A stretch of 64,000 bases of DNA, from the NCBI RefSeq assembly GCF_008365315.1, contig NZ_CP043506.1, forward strand, positions 558,001-622,000, written 5' to 3'. A model generated the notes under the pieces. It worked only from the letters and a program-made list of their open reading frames with translations, was not told where the DNA came from and searched no databases. This DNA comes from Acetobacter vaccinii (GTDB lineage Bacteria; Pseudomonadota; Alphaproteobacteria; Acetobacterales; Acetobacteraceae). How positions within the stretch are numbered: position 1 is the first letter of the stretch; each line of letters opens with the position of its first letter. The position numbers and the translations under genes are program-made. Of this stretch, positions 52,580 to 61,478 are shown piece by piece.

Positions 52580-53791
52580 ATGACCTCCGACACACACACA
52601 CCATCGCCTACCCTGACCGCTGTCCAACCGCCCCATGGGGCCGCACTTGCCTTCCTGACCCTGACATTTGGCACTTTTGTTGTCGGGACAGGGGAGTTCG
52701 CAATCATGGGCATGCTGCCGCAATTTGCATCGTCCCTGCATGTTTCAACCGCCGATGCAGGATACGCCATTACGGCCTATGCCATGGGGGTTGTGATCGG
52801 GGCCCCCGTTATCACCATCCTGGGGGCACGGCTGTCACGCCGGACACTGCTGCTGATCCTGTTCCTGTTTTTCTGCTTCGGCAATTTCCTGAGTGTGCTT
52901 ATGCCCAGCGCACCCCTTGTTGAAATTGCCCGTTTTGTCACCGGTCTGCCCCATGGGGCATTGTTTGGTATTTCCGCACTGATCGGCGCATCCATGGTGG
53001 AACGGGCCAGACGCGGGTGGGCTGTCGGGCGGGTCCTGTCTGGCATTGCCATAGCAACCCTGATCGGCGCGCCATTTTCCACCTTTGCCGCCGACCATCT
53101 GGGCTGGCGGCTGGCCTATGCCCTGATCGGCCTTGCGGGGGGCCTCACCTTTCTAGCCGTCAAACGCTATATTCCTGCCGACAAGCCTGACCTGGCAAAC
53201 TCCCCCCTGCGGGAGGTCAAAGGCCTGCTCAACGCGCAGGTTCTGCTCACCCTGCTCACAGCAGCCATCGGTTTTGGGGGTATGTTTGCCCTGTATACCT
53301 TCCTGACCAGTATTTTGCAGAACGTCACCCATGTGCCTGAGTGGATGGTCATGGTCTTTCTGGTCATCTGGGGGTGTGGCATGCTTGTCGGGGCCAATGT
53401 GGGGGCATGGGTTGTTGACCGTACCCTGAACACCGCTGTCATACTGGCCCTGGTCGGCAGTGCCGCAACCATGCTGGCGTTTAGTGTGCTGCTACACAGC
53501 CCCTGGATGCTGCTACTGGATATCTTCCTTGTACCCAGCTTTGCAAACGCCTTGGGGCCTGCCCTTCAGACACGCCTGATGGATTATGCGGGAGATGCAC
53601 AGACACTGGCAGCCTCCCTCAACCACTCTGCCTTCAACATTGCCAACGCCCTTGGCGCGTTGCTGGGCAGTGCTCTGCTCGCACAGCATTACAGCTACAG
53701 CACGCTGGGACTGGGTGGTGCGTTACTGTCTGCCGGTGGTCTGGTTGTTTACTGTGTGGCGCTTTTGGACCTGAAAATGCAAAAGCAGTAA
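52580..53791 (+). CDS. MFS transporter (AraJ/YdhP-like)
   Basis: A 403-residue 12-TM transporter. TM1 begins LAFLTLTFGTFVVGTGEFAIMGMLPQ, the hallmark of the AraJ/SotB/YdhP drug/sugar efflux group; motif A is ITILGARLSRRTLLL; GLPHGALFGISALIGASMV is TM4-5. Likely exporter of a small sugar or toxic compound; substrate unknown. Terminated by a dispersed repeat hairpin. Confidence 0.9.
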   Translation: MTSDTHTPSPTLTAVQPPHGAALAFLTLTFGTFVVGTGEFAIMGMLPQFASSLHVSTADAGYAITAYAMGVVIGAPVITILGARLSRRTLLLILFLFFCFGNFLSVLMPSAPLVEIARFVTGLPHGALFGISALIGASMVERARRGWAVGRVLSGIAIATLIGAPFSTFAADHLGWRLAYALIGLAGGLTFLAVKRYIPADKPDLANSPLREVKGLLNAQVLLTLLTAAIGFGGMFALYTFLTSILQNVTHVPEWMVMVFLVIWGCGMLVGANVGAWVVDRTLNTAVILALVGSAATMLAFSVLLHSPWMLLLDIFLVPSFANALGPALQTRLMDYAGDAQTLAASLNHSAFNIANALGALLGSALLAQHYSYSTLGLGGALLSAGGLVVYCVALLDLKMQKQ

Positions 53792-53850
53792 CAAAGACTT
53801 TCAAAAGAACGTCGCCTTTTTGAAAAAAAGGCGACACCCAAAAACTTTTA
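53786..53850. repeat. Dispersed intergenic repeat / terminator
   Basis: GTCGCCTTTTT (53811-53821) with AAAAAGGCGAC (53825-53835), then ACACCCAAAAACTTTTATTTTTTT. Related to 42386-42465. The T-rich plus-strand tail makes it a good terminator for the MFS gene. Confidence 0.8.
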
Positions 53851-53945
53851 TTTTTTTATGAGAATAGCTTTGAAATACGTCTTATATTGTCAGAGCTATT
53901 TTTAAAATAAGACACTCTATAAATACACAACCAGAAAACGCGCTT

Positions 53946-54941
53946 TTATCCCTTTGAATGCAACCGCGCATCGGCCAGAGCCTGCGCGTATAAAGCGCCA
54001 ATAGCGACAGAAGCCAGCCTGGCCTGCACACTATCCGCCCGGCTGGTCAGAATAATGGGAACCTCCGCCCCCAGAACAAGCCCGGCAGACTCTGCACTGG
54101 CCATGAAAATCATATTCTTTGCCAGCATATTTCCCGCCTCCATATCTGGCGCTACAAGAATTTGCGCCCGCCCGGCAACTGGAGACTGCAATCCCTTGAT
54201 ACGGGCAGCCTCGGGGCTAATGGCATTGTCCATAGCCAACGGGCCATCCAGAATGCCACCCTGAATCTGATTGCGCTGGGCCATCATGCACAAGCAGGCC
54301 GCATCAAGAGTGCCCTGAATTTTAGGATTTATAACTTCGACTGCCGACAACAACGCTACGCGGGGTGTCCCCAACCCAAGCCCCAGATGCAGGTCGATGG
54401 CGTTTTGGACAATGTCCCGTTTGGCGGCAAGGTCCGGGGCGATATTGATGGCGGCATCAGTCACAAACAGCAGGTCGTCATAACCGGGGACAGCCAGAAG
54501 GAAAACATGGCTGATACGGCGCGCAGCGCGCAGGCCAGCCTGTTGCGCCACCACAGCGTGCATCAGCGTATCCGTATGCAGGCTGCCCTTCATCAACGCC
54601 TGCACATGCCCATCTTTGACAAGGGAAACCGCACGCTGGGCTGCGCTATCCTCCGTAGCCTCATCAACAATGCTTATCTGCCCAAGATCGAGCCCACTGG
54701 TAAGGGCCAGAGCTCTGATCTGCTCTTTCGGGCCTATCAGAACAGGGGTCATAAGCCCTTGCCGCGCGGTCAGCACAGCCCCTTCCAGCGCATGCTGCTC
54801 ACATGGCCAGACCACCCCCACACTGACTGGCTGCGGCAGGTTAGCAGCGCGGGCAACAAGATTTGTAAAAGCCTGATGGCTCTTGCCTGCTCCGGGCAAA
54901 TCCACCGGATCGTGCGTGTAACTGGTCTGTGTCGTGCTCAT
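53946..54941 (-). CDS. Phosphate acetyl/butyryltransferase family enzyme
   Basis: A 331-residue PTA_PTB enzyme. Family elements: TPVLIGPKEQI, ALMKGSLHTDTLMHAVV, RISHVFLLAVPGYDDLLFVTDAAINIAPD, VALLSAVEVINPKIQGTLDAA, GGILDGPLAMDNAIS, and the C-terminal RAQILVAPDMEAGNMLAKNM. It transfers phosphate to acyl-CoA (acetyl- or butyryl-CoA) to give acyl phosphate. No acetate or butyrate kinase gene is adjacent, unlike the usual operon, so the partner is elsewhere. Confidence 0.9.
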   Translation of the reverse strand: MSTTQTSYTHDPVDLPGAGKSHQAFTNLVARAANLPQPVSVGVVWPCEQHALEGAVLTARQGLMTPVLIGPKEQIRALALTSGLDLGQISIVDEATEDSAAQRAVSLVKDGHVQALMKGSLHTDTLMHAVVAQQAGLRAARRISHVFLLAVPGYDDLLFVTDAAINIAPDLAAKRDIVQNAIDLHLGLGLGTPRVALLSAVEVINPKIQGTLDAACLCMMAQRNQIQGGILDGPLAMDNAISPEAARIKGLQSPVAGRAQILVAPDMEAGNMLAKNMIFMASAESAGLVLGAEVPIILTSRADSVQARLASVAIGALYAQALADARLHSKG

Positions 54942-55122
54942 GCAGCCCTGCCCGGCAAACCTGCCTGTATCAACACGCCTTGACCGGGCTGTCTGGCAGC
55001 CCCCTGAAAATGGGGCGGAACTGTTATTGCCATCGCGCGTGGCTCCTGCTGCACTCTCTTTGTCTTATCCTTGCAGACTTCTGCTTAAGGACAAAGGGAG
55101 TGGGCCATCAACACACGCGGAG

Positions 55123-55165
55123 GCACCGGGCACTGGCAGGGAATACTCCCCCCAATGCCCGGTGC
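55123..55165. terminator. Hairpin downstream of the monooxygenase operon
   Basis: GCACCGGGCA (55123-55132) pairs with TGCCCGGTGC (55156-55165), 10 bp, loop 23 nt, 35 nt after the last stop of the minus-strand operon. No T-run on the minus strand. Confidence 0.5.
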
Positions 55166-55199
55166 TTTCCATCACGACAGGTGCTTTTTCTGCCTCGCC

Positions 55200-56183
55200 T
55201 CAGGCAGCGTCTGGTTGCCAGCCGAAGCGGGGGGCAATCTCGCGGGCTATAATTTCCAACCGGCCAATGGCATCATCAATGGTGCTACTGGCAGATTGCA
55301 CAACAACCACAAAATCACTCAGATACTGGAACAGTGCAGGATCATTCCTCAAGCTCTCTTCTATATCATCCGGGCTGCCATGGTGGACATTCAGCAGCCT
55401 GATAATGTCTGCCGTGTTCAGTTCCCCCTGGGCAATGTTTTCACGCCGCAACCAATCCCCAAAAGGTGCTAGGTCGGGGGCGAGAACATCCTGCGCGTCC
55501 TGCTTGCTTGCCGCCGGGAAAACCGCACGAATAATGCCTAGCCGTGGTGGTACAGCATGTGTCCAGGCATCCAGATAGGCCTCGGCCAGCGGCTTTTGTA
55601 CACTGGCGGGGTTATGCACAGCCGTGCCCAGCAGCAGCCCATTGGCCTGTTCCGCCGCATAGACAGCCCCTTCCGTTGTAGAGTGGGAATGCCAGAGTCT
55701 GTCCCCCAGCCCTGCCCCGACCGGCTCCAGACCTTTGTAACGGCCTGTGCCTTCCAGGCAGGTTTGCAAGCTCTCCTGCCCCCGTTGGAAAAGGGCCGCA
55801 CGGTTGGCATATTCCACATCAAACGCCGGAAAGGCTGCAATGTTGGCCCCACCGCTACCAAGACCCAACTGCACCCGCCCGTTGCTTAAAACATTCAGGA
55901 CCGAGGCATCTTCCGCAAGGCGCAGAGGGTGTTCAAAAGGCAGAACCGTGACCCCCGTTGCCAGATGAATACGCTTGGTATGGGCGGCAATAGCCGACAG
56001 CAGCACAAGCGGAGACGGCGAAAGCCCTGTCCCTCTGGACAGATGATGCTGGGCAATCCACCCACTTTGAAAACCCAGCTTTTCTGCTGCGACAAAAAGG
56101 CGGGTCAGACCATCATAGGTTTGCTGCGGCGTACTGTCCGCGCTCACATGGGTCAGAAACCCTAACCGGAAAGACCGTTTCAT
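55200..56183 (-). CDS. LLM-class flavin-dependent oxidoreductase, MsnO8-like
   Basis: A 327-residue TIM-barrel luciferase-like monooxygenase. FLTHVSADSTPQQTYDGLTRLF, GWIAQHHL, PLVLLSAIAAHTKRIHLATGVTVLPFEHPLRLAEDASVLNVLSNGRVQLGLGSGG are the FMN and barrel signatures. It starts inside the stop of the preceding gene (ATGA), so it is coupled. Likely one of several FMNH2-dependent enzymes for an organic (organosulfur?) substrate. No flavin reductase is encoded here. Confidence 0.87.
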   Translation of the reverse strand: MKRSFRLGFLTHVSADSTPQQTYDGLTRLFVAAEKLGFQSGWIAQHHLSRGTGLSPSPLVLLSAIAAHTKRIHLATGVTVLPFEHPLRLAEDASVLNVLSNGRVQLGLGSGGANIAAFPAFDVEYANRAALFQRGQESLQTCLEGTGRYKGLEPVGAGLGDRLWHSHSTTEGAVYAAEQANGLLLGTAVHNPASVQKPLAEAYLDAWTHAVPPRLGIIRAVFPAASKQDAQDVLAPDLAPFGDWLRRENIAQGELNTADIIRLLNVHHGSPDDIEESLRNDPALFQYLSDFVVVVQSASSTIDDAIGRLEIIAREIAPRFGWQPDAA

Positions 56184-57175
56184 GACAGGGCCAGCCCTTT
56201 CACCTGCGCGCGCAGGGCCGGGACAATGGTGTCCGTAAAGCTCTGCAACCGTCGGGACGCCTGCTCCGGCGTAGTCGAAAATGTTTGCACCTGCGCCGCA
56301 AAGTGGCTGACAAATGGCAAGGATGTATCTGCCAGAAGCTCCTGCACAATATCATCCGGGTGGCCCCAGAGCACCCCCATCTCCCGCAGGTAATGGTGCA
56401 GGTCCTGCTGCTGGGCATCGGGCCGAAAGCGCCTGACATAGCGCAGAATATCAGCCCCTATTTCCTGCTCGACTGTCTGTTTGTCAGCACCGGGGATCAG
56501 TGCCCGCACCAGTGTAATACGCGGCGGGTGCTCATGCCCCTGTGCAGCCCAGGCCGCCCGATAGGCAGCTATGAGTTCCTGATGGGATGGATGCTCAGGC
56601 AATTGCGGGGCGGCTATCAGCCCGTTGCCATTGGCCGCCACAAAAGCAACATCCCGCGTACTTTCCCACACCCTGCCTAGCAGTTGCGGCACGGCGGGTG
56701 TCATGGTCAGGCCCGGCGCAACCTCCTGCCCACGCAGGATGGCGTTCAGCCGGGTCAGCCCGCTACGGTACAGCTCTGTCCGATGGTCGGGGGCAATATC
56801 AAACCCGGCCAGACTTTCGGTATCAAACCCGCGCCCAAGCCCCAGTTCCAGCCGCCCGTTGCTCAAGACCTCCAGCACGGCGGCATCTTCCGCCAAGCGC
56901 AAGACGGGTTCCAATGGCAGGATAATCACGGCCGTACCCAGCCGCAGTTTTCTGACATGCTGCGTGGCGTGGGCCAGAAAAACCAGTGGCGCGGGCAGTG
57001 CCCCGGTCTCGGTATGGAAATGATGCTGGGCAACCCACCCCGTATCCAGGCCGCTGTCCTCAGCCTGGCGTAGCAGATCCAGCGCGGTGGCATAGGTCTG
57101 CTGGGCCGTGGTCCTGTCTGGAGCATAAAGCCGGTTGAGAAAACCGAATGTCTGCAAAGATTGCTGCTGGGTCAT
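56180..57175 (-). CDS. LLM-class flavin-dependent oxidoreductase
   Basis: A 331-residue paralogue of the next gene (GWVAQHHFHTETG, TQHVRKLRLGTAVIILPLEPVLRLAEDAAVLEVLSNGRLELGLGRGFD). It shares the barrel core but differs in the C-terminal half (RFRPDAQQQDLHHYLREMGVLWGHPDD), which suggests a different substrate. ATGA overlaps join it to both neighbours. Confidence 0.87.
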   Translation of the reverse strand: MTQQQSLQTFGFLNRLYAPDRTTAQQTYATALDLLRQAEDSGLDTGWVAQHHFHTETGALPAPLVFLAHATQHVRKLRLGTAVIILPLEPVLRLAEDAAVLEVLSNGRLELGLGRGFDTESLAGFDIAPDHRTELYRSGLTRLNAILRGQEVAPGLTMTPAVPQLLGRVWESTRDVAFVAANGNGLIAAPQLPEHPSHQELIAAYRAAWAAQGHEHPPRITLVRALIPGADKQTVEQEIGADILRYVRRFRPDAQQQDLHHYLREMGVLWGHPDDIVQELLADTSLPFVSHFAAQVQTFSTTPEQASRRLQSFTDTIVPALRAQVKGLALS

Positions 57176-58506
57176 GACGCCACCTGCACGCCTGCGGAAT
57201 AGGGCGTATCCAGCCCAAAATGGCCACGCAGGGTTGTGCTGTCATACGCCTTACGGAAACGGCCACGCCTTTGCAGTTCGGGCACAACCAGACTGACAAA
57301 ATCTTCAATCCCGCCCGGATCATGCGGGAAGAAGAGGTTAAAGCCATCGGCTGCTTCGCTGTCGTACCAGTCTTCAAACCTGTCTGCGATGTCGGCTGCA
57401 GTGCCTATGACAGCGTTACGCTCGGCCAGATGTTGATAAAGCTGGCGAATGGACAGGTGTTTCTGCTCCGCCAAGGCCACCGCAAAATCGCGCCTGCTGC
57501 CCTTGTTACCAGCCGGAATGGGCGGCAAGGGGCCATCGGGGTCATAGCCTGACAGATCGAGGTCATCCCCCAATGTATCAGCCAGCAGGCGCAGGCCAAC
57601 CACCGGGTCCAGCAGTTCCTGCAACTGGTCAAAGAAATCCTGCGCGTCCTGACGGGTTTTTCCCACAACCGGGGTAATGCCGGGCAGAATACGGATAGCG
57701 TGCGCGGGCCTGCCAAAAGCAGCTGCGGCTGCTTTGACCTCAGCATAATACGCCTGTGCCGCGCTAATATCATCATGCGGTGCAAAAATGATTTCCGCTA
57801 TCCGCGCGGCCAGACGTTTGCCACTGGCCGATGCCCCGGCCTGCACCAGAACAGGCTCGCCCTGCGGTGTGCGGGAAATGTTCAGCGGGCCCCGTACGGA
57901 AAAATGCGCGCCTACATGATCAATCGCATGTACTTTTGTGGGGTCAAAATACCGGCCGTGGTCAGCATCCAGCGTGACTGCCCCTTCCTCCCACGAGTTC
58001 CAGAGTTTTCTGACAACATCAACAAACTCTTCTGCCCGCTCATAGCGGCCAGAGTGGGAGAAATGCTCTTCCCGCCCGAAATTGCGGGATTCATCCCCCA
58101 CAACCGATGTCACCACATTCCACCCCGCACGCCCGCCGGATAGATGGTCCAGCGAGGCAAATTTGCGGGCAATATGATAGGGCTCATTATAACTGGTCGT
58201 TGCCGTGCCGATAAGACCGATATGCTCGGTCACACCCGCCAGCAGGGACAGCAGGGTCAGAGGTTCGTAATGCTCCCCGCGGGAGGTGCGCGACAGGGCC
58301 TCCAGGTCCTTGCCCCACAAAGCAGCAACATCGGCGATAAAGAGGCCGTCCAGCAGCCCCTTTTCCGCAACCTGTGCGTAATGAATATACTGTTTGATAT
58401 CCAGCCCGGCACCAGCCCGCCCCTTGGGGTGTTTCCACGCGGCAAGATGGTGCCCACCATTATTCAGCATAGCCAGCAGGTTCAAATGCCCTGGTCTTTT
58501 GCTCAT
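57172..58506 (-). CDS. NtaA/SnaA/DszA-family FMN monooxygenase
   Basis: A 444-residue member of the two-component monooxygenase group (nitrilotriacetate, pristinamycin IIA, dibenzothiophene sulfone monooxygenases). Features: AAWKHPKGRAGAGLD, YAQVAEKGLLDGLFIAD, TATTSYNEPYHIARKFASLDHLSGGRAGWNVVTS, RYERAEEFVDVVRKLWNSWE, and NISRTPQGEPVLVQAGASASGK. Bacillus relatives YxeK/YtnJ take part in S-(2-succino)cysteine breakdown, supporting an organosulfur guess. First enzyme gene after the TonB receptor, 36 nt away. Confidence 0.92.
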   Translation of the reverse strand: MSKRPGHLNLLAMLNNGGHHLAAWKHPKGRAGAGLDIKQYIHYAQVAEKGLLDGLFIADVAALWGKDLEALSRTSRGEHYEPLTLLSLLAGVTEHIGLIGTATTSYNEPYHIARKFASLDHLSGGRAGWNVVTSVVGDESRNFGREEHFSHSGRYERAEEFVDVVRKLWNSWEEGAVTLDADHGRYFDPTKVHAIDHVGAHFSVRGPLNISRTPQGEPVLVQAGASASGKRLAARIAEIIFAPHDDISAAQAYYAEVKAAAAAFGRPAHAIRILPGITPVVGKTRQDAQDFFDQLQELLDPVVGLRLLADTLGDDLDLSGYDPDGPLPPIPAGNKGSRRDFAVALAEQKHLSIRQLYQHLAERNAVIGTAADIADRFEDWYDSEAADGFNLFFPHDPGGIEDFVSLVVPELQRRGRFRKAYDSTTLRGHFGLDTPYSAGVQVAS

Positions 58507-58542
58507 TGGTTTGTCCCCTGTCGTTTCTCTGTTGGGTGCTGG

Positions 58543-60921
58543 TCAGTAATTCACACCCAGGCGCACACCCCAGGTGGCAGGCATGCCTGCCAGGGCGACA
58601 TTGGCGCCATCGACAAAATAATTCCTTTCCACATCATATTTTTTGTCGAAAATGTTTTTCCCGAAGGCGGAAATGGACCACTTTCCACTTTTGGGTGCAA
58701 ACCCAATATTGGCACCCCACAATGTATAACCCGCCACATTATAGCGTGACCCGAACAGGGAGTTGTACGTGCTGCGCAGGCTGTAATCCATGCCGGTTGT
58801 GAGGACATAGTTCCCCAGTTCCCAGTTATAGCTGACAGATCCGTTGACGGTGAATTTCGGAAACGGCAGGGATTCACCCTTACGATTACGGTAATCCCCA
58901 ACATACAGACCGTTGACGACATGCGCACTGTAAAGCGAGGAGAACTTGTCAAACGCACCCACGGCAAAACCGGCAGACTGCGTAATGACCAGGTTGGGCA
59001 GGGGCCGCCATTCGGCCTCGATTTCCCCACCATACATGTGGGAGCGGGGTGCGTTGACAATGGAACCAACAAGGCCCGTCTGCGGGTTGAGGGTCGCGGA
59101 CTGAATCTGTTGGTTGCTATAATCGTAGTAGAACCCAGCAACGTTAAAGCGCAGATGCTGGTCAGGCAGAGTCAGCTTGTTGCCCACTTCATACGCCAGC
59201 AGGGATTCCGGCTTGAAGGGAGACGCAGATACCCCCACCGAGTTGGAGTTGTAGGTTGTAAACCCGCCTGATTTGATACCCCGGGTGAAGGAGGCATACA
59301 GCATGTCATTACGGACAGGGTTGTACTGCACCTCAAACTTGCCAGACGGCAGGGTGAAGTCCGTGCTTTCTCCATGCAGCACGTTGCCGGGGTTGGTAAT
59401 AACCCCATTGATCACCTGGTAAGACCCCAGACTGGAAAGTTTGCGGCTTTCATGTTCGATCCGCAGGCCGCCGGTAAAGCGCAGCTTGCTGGTCAGGTGA
59501 TAGGTCGCCTGCCCGAACCCGCTGATGGTATTGACGAACTGGGTATAACGCAGGTCACGGTCAAAACCGTACAGGTCGCTAAAGCCGGACTGATAGCGGT
59601 CATTCATATACTGGTGGGCATAGTAAATGCCTGCAACCCATGTCAGGCGCTGGTTACCGGGGGAGGTCAGGCGGAGTTCGTTCGCCAGCACATTCGCGCG
59701 GGTCTTGAAGGCAACATCGGCCAGCGTTTTCGGCCAGGCGTCAAAGTTCATATATTCCTGACGCTGCATGTTGTCGTAGCTCAGCAGGTTCGTCAGGGTC
59801 GCGAAAGAGAACTTCTTATCAGCACGCAGGCTCATGCCCCCGACATCAATATGCGAAAACGGTTTTGTGTTGGGGTTGACCCCGATCTCCTTGGCGAAGG
59901 AGGGGGATGTACCCCAGTTGGTCTCGTAACGGTCGGGGCTGTTGGGATAAATGGGGGCGGACGGGTTAAGCGCGTTAAAGGCCGACATGGGTGTGTACAA
60001 GTGCAGCCCATTGGCATCAGAACGGTCACGACTGCCGTGCAGATTGAACTCGAACTTCAGGCTGTCGGAGGCATCATAATCCAGCAGCAGGCGGGCAGCG
60101 CCCCGGTCGGCATCACCCAGGCTTCGCCCATCGCTGTTATGCTGCCATGCCCCGCCCTGCAAGGTCTCGCCCGACAGGCGATAACGCAGCTTTTGTGTAA
60201 TGGGGCCAGAGAGATAACCGTCCACCTTGACGCTATCAAAACGCCCGTACTGCACATCCCCGCCCGCATGGAAGGTGGATGTGGGCTTATTGAGAATATA
60301 GTTGATCGCACCACCTGTCGTATTACGACCATACAGGGTGCCCTGTGGACCGCGCAGAACCTCAACGCGTTTGATGTCAAACATCAGGCCGTTGGTCGCA
60401 AAGGGTACCGGGTTTGCAACTTCATCAACATAAACCCCCACCGTGGGAGCGTTGTTGCTGGCATAGTCATTAAAACCAATGCCACGGATGGCAAAAGCGG
60501 GCTGGCCGCTGCCAAACTGAGGCGTGACTTGCAAAGACGGTGTCAGATACTGCAAGTCAAAGACGTTATTAACATTGCGGGTTTCTAGGGTCTTGCCGCT
60601 GATCACACTGATGGAGGAGCCAATATTCTGCGGGCTTTCTGCCCTGCGCTCGGACGTGACCAGCACTTCCTCAGTCTGGCGCGAGGCAACGCTGTCCTTT
60701 GCGGCTTCCTGCTTCTGTACCTGTGGCTTTGCCGTTACCTGCGGGCCTGGGGTGGCCTTTGTGCTCTGGTGGAGTTTCCTGTCTGTCTGTTTTGCTGTGG
60801 TTACGTCCTGCGCCAGTGCGTTCCCCCCGAATGTGAGAACAACAACCCCGGAGGCCAAAAGAAACTGCCGTTGTGACCGAAAACGCCCCTTGAGGCCGCG
60901 AAATTCCCTGAACGGAACCAT
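58543..60921 (-). CDS. TonB-dependent receptor
   Basis: A 792-residue outer-membrane receptor. The signal region ends near GGNALAQ-DVT (residue 38). A Lys/Gln/Thr-rich linker precedes the TonB-box-like EEVLVTSERR and plug domain (SISVISGKTLE, LQYLTPSLQV, FAIRGIGFND, VEVLRGPQGTLYGRNTTGGAINYILNKP), then a 22-strand barrel ending in GMPATWGVRLGVNY with a terminal aromatic. It imports a scarce, bulky nutrient. Being first in an operon with four FMN monooxygenases nearby suggests its ligand is their substrate. Confidence 0.93.
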   Translation of the reverse strand: MVPFREFRGLKGRFRSQRQFLLASGVVVLTFGGNALAQDVTTAKQTDRKLHQSTKATPGPQVTAKPQVQKQEAAKDSVASRQTEEVLVTSERRAESPQNIGSSISVISGKTLETRNVNNVFDLQYLTPSLQVTPQFGSGQPAFAIRGIGFNDYASNNAPTVGVYVDEVANPVPFATNGLMFDIKRVEVLRGPQGTLYGRNTTGGAINYILNKPTSTFHAGGDVQYGRFDSVKVDGYLSGPITQKLRYRLSGETLQGGAWQHNSDGRSLGDADRGAARLLLDYDASDSLKFEFNLHGSRDRSDANGLHLYTPMSAFNALNPSAPIYPNSPDRYETNWGTSPSFAKEIGVNPNTKPFSHIDVGGMSLRADKKFSFATLTNLLSYDNMQRQEYMNFDAWPKTLADVAFKTRANVLANELRLTSPGNQRLTWVAGIYYAHQYMNDRYQSGFSDLYGFDRDLRYTQFVNTISGFGQATYHLTSKLRFTGGLRIEHESRKLSSLGSYQVINGVITNPGNVLHGESTDFTLPSGKFEVQYNPVRNDMLYASFTRGIKSGGFTTYNSNSVGVSASPFKPESLLAYEVGNKLTLPDQHLRFNVAGFYYDYSNQQIQSATLNPQTGLVGSIVNAPRSHMYGGEIEAEWRPLPNLVITQSAGFAVGAFDKFSSLYSAHVVNGLYVGDYRNRKGESLPFPKFTVNGSVSYNWELGNYVLTTGMDYSLRSTYNSLFGSRYNVAGYTLWGANIGFAPKSGKWSISAFGKNIFDKKYDVERNYFVDGANVALAGMPATWGVRLGVNY

Positions 60922-61478
60922 GATGACTCAATACCCCTGAAGAAACTTGGAGATTTCTGTGTGTTTGATACGCTGAGCTGTGCTGGTCAGGTCAACATCG
61001 CAGATCAACCGCGCCCATGACCACACCACCGGATACGGGCTGCCCATACAACGCAGGCAGCGGGCTGGCGGACCACAACCGCAGGCGACCAAAGCCAGGA
61101 GAGCATTGCAGAATGGACATTATTGTTCCGTAGTTTTTGGTGGTTAATTTATAATAACTTTTTGTATAGTTAATTTTTTCAATACACAACAATCTGCATA
61201 AGCCAGACCCCTCAAAACCCGGTTTCTGTCATGTTTTGGCAACACTCTATGAGACTTTAAAATTATCAATTTGACAGAAAAATCATATATTTTTCAGCAT
61301 GTTAAATATCATTTTTACCTATTTTTCTGATATTTTACGGAGATATGAAAAATAATCATTTTAGATAGTTGTTTTATATGTCCGCAGCTTATATCGTTCC
61401 ATCTTCTCCCCAACCTCATCCAGTGCAGGCGCAAGGGGAAACACACACAGAGTCTATATAACGAAAAGGTGTCGTTCT
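60922..61478. other. Very AT-rich divergent spacer of the monooxygenase island
   Basis: 557 nt between the TonB receptor and the plus-strand monooxygenase. From about 61120 to 61400 it is far more AT-rich than the genes. It holds AAATATCA (61304-61311) / TGATATTT (61328-61335) and a TTGACA at 61271-61276 without a well-spaced -10. No gene seen. Confidence 0.55.
61304..61335. promoter_or_regulatory. Inverted repeat in the island spacer
   Basis: AAATATCA (61304-61311) and TGATATTT (61328-61335) are perfect complements with a 16-nt gap; a candidate operator between the divergent operons. Confidence 0.4.

Noticed and set aside
59374..60588. Plus-strand frame of 404 codons opposite the TonB receptor
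   Set aside because: Shadow of the barrel coding sequence; the receptor has full plug and barrel motifs.
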